Assembly: GCA_963699055.1 (NCBI GenBank)
Contig: CAVOTA010000002.1
Location: 930,001-994,000, forward strand
Direction: 5' to 3'
Source of the DNA: Bog-756 sp963699055
GTDB taxonomy: Bacteria; Actinomycetota; Acidimicrobiia; Acidimicrobiales; RAAP-2
Length of the DNA stretch: 64,000 nucleotides
Numbering within the stretch: position 1 is the stretch's first letter; every line of letters begins with the position of its first letter. A program made the translations under genes and the position numbers. The notes beneath the pieces are model-generated. The model did no database searches and was not told where the DNA came from. It saw only the letters and a program-made list of their open reading frames with translations. Shown piece by piece: positions 62,418 to 64,000 of the stretch.

Positions 62418-64000
62418 TCAGCCGACGGACCCCGGCATCCAGCGGTCCAGCCATGCCTGGAGGGCGATGACGTCCCACAGCTCGTGGGCCAGGTCGCGGC
62501 GGCCGGACAGGTGCAGCGCCCACGCCCGCCGGACCGGTACCGGGTCGAGCAGACCCTGGGCGGCGAGGCGGCGCTCGGACAGGAGCTCCTCCGCCCACGG
62601 GCGCAGCGGACCGCGCAGCCACGGTCCGATGGGCAGTCCGAACCCCATCTTCGGGCGGTCGACCAGGGCGCGGGGGACGTGTCGGTAGAGCACCTGGCGC
62701 AACGCCCACTTGGTGACCCCGTCGCGCAGCTTGGCGTCCAGCGGCAGGCGCCAGGCCAGGTCGAAGACCGCCCGGTCGAGGAAGGGCACCCGGGTCTCGA
62801 GCGAGGTCGCCATGGCGGCCCGGTCCACCTTGGTGAGGATGTCGTCGGGCAGGTACCCCACGAGGTCGAGCCACAGCAGCTGCTCGGTGACCGTGGGCAG
62901 CCGGGGCCAGTCGGCCGGCCGGGCGGCCAGGGTGCCGTCCCCCCGGGCCCCGAGCACCAGCGACCCGGGGTCGGGCCAGTGCGACACCAGTCCGAGGTAG
63001 GCGTCCTCGGGACTCGACGCGGCCAGCACCTTGCCGAGCTTCGCCACCTTGGTGGACGGGTTGCGCACCCGGTAGGCGGCGGGCAGGAGGTCGGTCACCC
63101 GGGCGGCGGCGTCGACGGCACCCGGGGGGAGCCGGACCAGAGCGGACCCGGCGGCCCGGCGGAGCGGGTCGGGCAGCCGGGCGGCCCGGTCCCACACCCG
63201 CTCCAGGTAGGCGTGGCGGTTGTAGCCGGCGAACAGCTCGTCGCCGCCGTCGCCCGACAGGGACACCGTGACCTGCGCCCGGGCCAGGCGGCTCACCAGC
63301 AGCACCGGGATCTGCGAGGTGTCGGCGAACGGTTCGTCCCAGATCCCGGGCAGCTCGGGGATCACCCCGGCGGCGTCGGACTCGGTGACCACCAGCTCGG
63401 TGTGGTCGGTCCCGAGGTGGCCGGCCACGGCCCGGGCGTCGGCCGACTCGTCGAACGCCTTGTCGTCGAACCCGATGGTGAAGGTGCGCACCGGCCGGTC
63501 CGACGACTGCTGCATGAGGGCCACGATGACGCTGGAGTCGATCCCCCCGGACAGGAACGCACCCACCGGCACGTCGGCCACCATCCGGGCGGCCACGGAC
63601 CGGCCGAGGACGTCCTCCAGCCGGTCGACCAGCTCGTCGTCGGTGCCCGTCAGCGGATCGGCACGGGCCGCCAGGACGGCGTCCCGGGCCGACCAGTACG
63701 GCTCAGGCGCACACCGTGCACCGGGTCCGTCGTCCACGGCCACGGTGACCCGGTTCCCGGGCGCCAGCTTGGCGATGCCCACGTAGGCGGAGTGGGTCCC
63801 GGGGATGCAGTTGTGCCGCAGGTAGAGGGCCACCGCCTCCCGGTCGAGCTCGGGCACGAACCCCGGGAGCGCACGGATCGCCTTGAGCTCGGACGCGAAG
63901 GCCAGGGTGTCACCGACCCAGCCGTAGTACAGCGGTTTCTCGCCGAAACGGTCCCGGACCAGGTGGAGCCGGCGGTCCCGGCGGTCCCACAGGGCCAGGG
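62418..64000 (-). CDS. asnB: Asparagine synthase (glutamine-hydrolysing), 3' part; 5' end outside window
   Basis: The frame stays open to the window edge (about 527 residues seen). GEKPLYYGWVGDTLAFASELKA is the end of the glutaminase domain. GAFLSGGIDSSVIVALM is the PP-loop of the synthetase domain, followed by TIGFDDKAFDES, SGDGGDELFAGYNRH and KVDRAAMATSLETRVPFLD. The nucleophilic N-terminal Cys lies beyond the window. In glycan clusters such AsnB-like enzymes often amidate sugar acids or appear as exopolysaccharide-associated amidotransferases, so the true target may not be aspartate (inference). Confidence 0.92.
   Translation of the reverse strand, partial: LALWDRRDRRLHLVRDRFGEKPLYYGWVGDTLAFASELKAIRALPGFVPELDREAVALYLRHNCIPGTHSAYVGIAKLAPGNRVTVAVDDGPGARCAPEPYWSARDAVLAARADPLTGTDDELVDRLEDVLGRSVAARMVADVPVGAFLSGGIDSSVIVALMQQSSDRPVRTFTIGFDDKAFDESADARAVAGHLGTDHTELVVTESDAAGVIPELPGIWDEPFADTSQIPVLLVSRLARAQVTVSLSGDGGDELFAGYNRHAYLERVWDRAARLPDPLRRAAGSALVRLPPGAVDAAARVTDLLPAAYRVRNPSTKVAKLGKVLAASSPEDAYLGLVSHWPDPGSLVLGARGDGTLAARPADWPRLPTVTEQLLWLDLVGYLPDDILTKVDRAAMATSLETRVPFLDRAVFDLAWRLPLDAKLRDGVTKWALRQVLYRHVPRALVDRPKMGFGLPIGPWLRGPLRPWAEELLSERRLAAQGLLDPVPVRRAWALHLSGRRDLAHELWDVIALQAWLDRWMPGSVG

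Overview
The window is GC-rich (about 70% or more in most of it), densely coded DNA with GTG starts and many 4-nt start/stop overlaps. Actinobacterial-looking families are present: AftB-like arabinofuranosyltransferases, an F420-type luciferase-like oxidoreductase and leaderless TANNNT promoters. This suggests a high-GC Actinomycetota, possibly Acidimicrobiia; the class is inference only. I saw no rRNA, tRNA, CRISPR array, integrase or transposase.

Almost the whole window is one surface-glycan region. It holds eight acyltransferase-3 (AT3) membrane proteins, three of them fused to SGNH esterase-like domains, and about twelve large polytopic membrane proteins of GT-C-like type.

Layout. 1-3.1 kb: the 3' end of a CGCGD-family membrane protein, a GT-C-like protein and a small coiled-coil protein. 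3.2-18.5 kb, all on the minus strand: a secreted esterase, two tandem AT3-SGNH genes sharing a 1.3-kb near-identical segment, three intact CGCGD-family proteins, another GT-C-like protein, a small exported protein and an AftB-like transferase. 18.6-24.2 kb, plus strand: AT3, a second AftB-like transferase and a third AT3-SGNH. 24.2-26.4 kb: a GT-C-like protein and a NifU-type Fe-S scaffold. 26.6-30.7 kb: an LLM oxidoreductase, a thiolase, a FabH-type synthase and a nucleotidyltransferase. 30.7-37.9 kb: a paralogous pair of membrane proteins enclosing GtrA, AT3 and a 2OG-Fe(II) oxygenase. 38-44.1 kb: a segment of clearly lower GC with three AT3s and a GT-C-like protein. 44.1-51.8 kb: WbsX-type glycosyl enzymes, GT4, a WbsX-methyltransferase fusion, a sulfotransferase and a GT2-methyltransferase fusion. 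51.9-54.7 kb: cysDNC. 54.9-64 kb: GNAT, a polyprenyl-phosphate sugar-phosphate transferase, a DegT aminotransferase, GT2, a methyltransferase, three sulfotransferases and the 3' part of an asparagine synthase.

Working model (inference). A repeat unit starts on polyprenyl phosphate with an amino sugar (DegT, GNAT, PNPT). Cytoplasmic GT2, GT4 and WbsX enzymes and methyltransferases extend it. Many GT-C-like enzymes and AT3/SGNH proteins decorate it on the outer face. CysDNC supplies PAPS to four sulfotransferases, so the glycan is probably sulfated as well as acylated and methylated. Several paralog pairs, a domain-limited duplication and the low-GC segment indicate repeated diversification of this locus.
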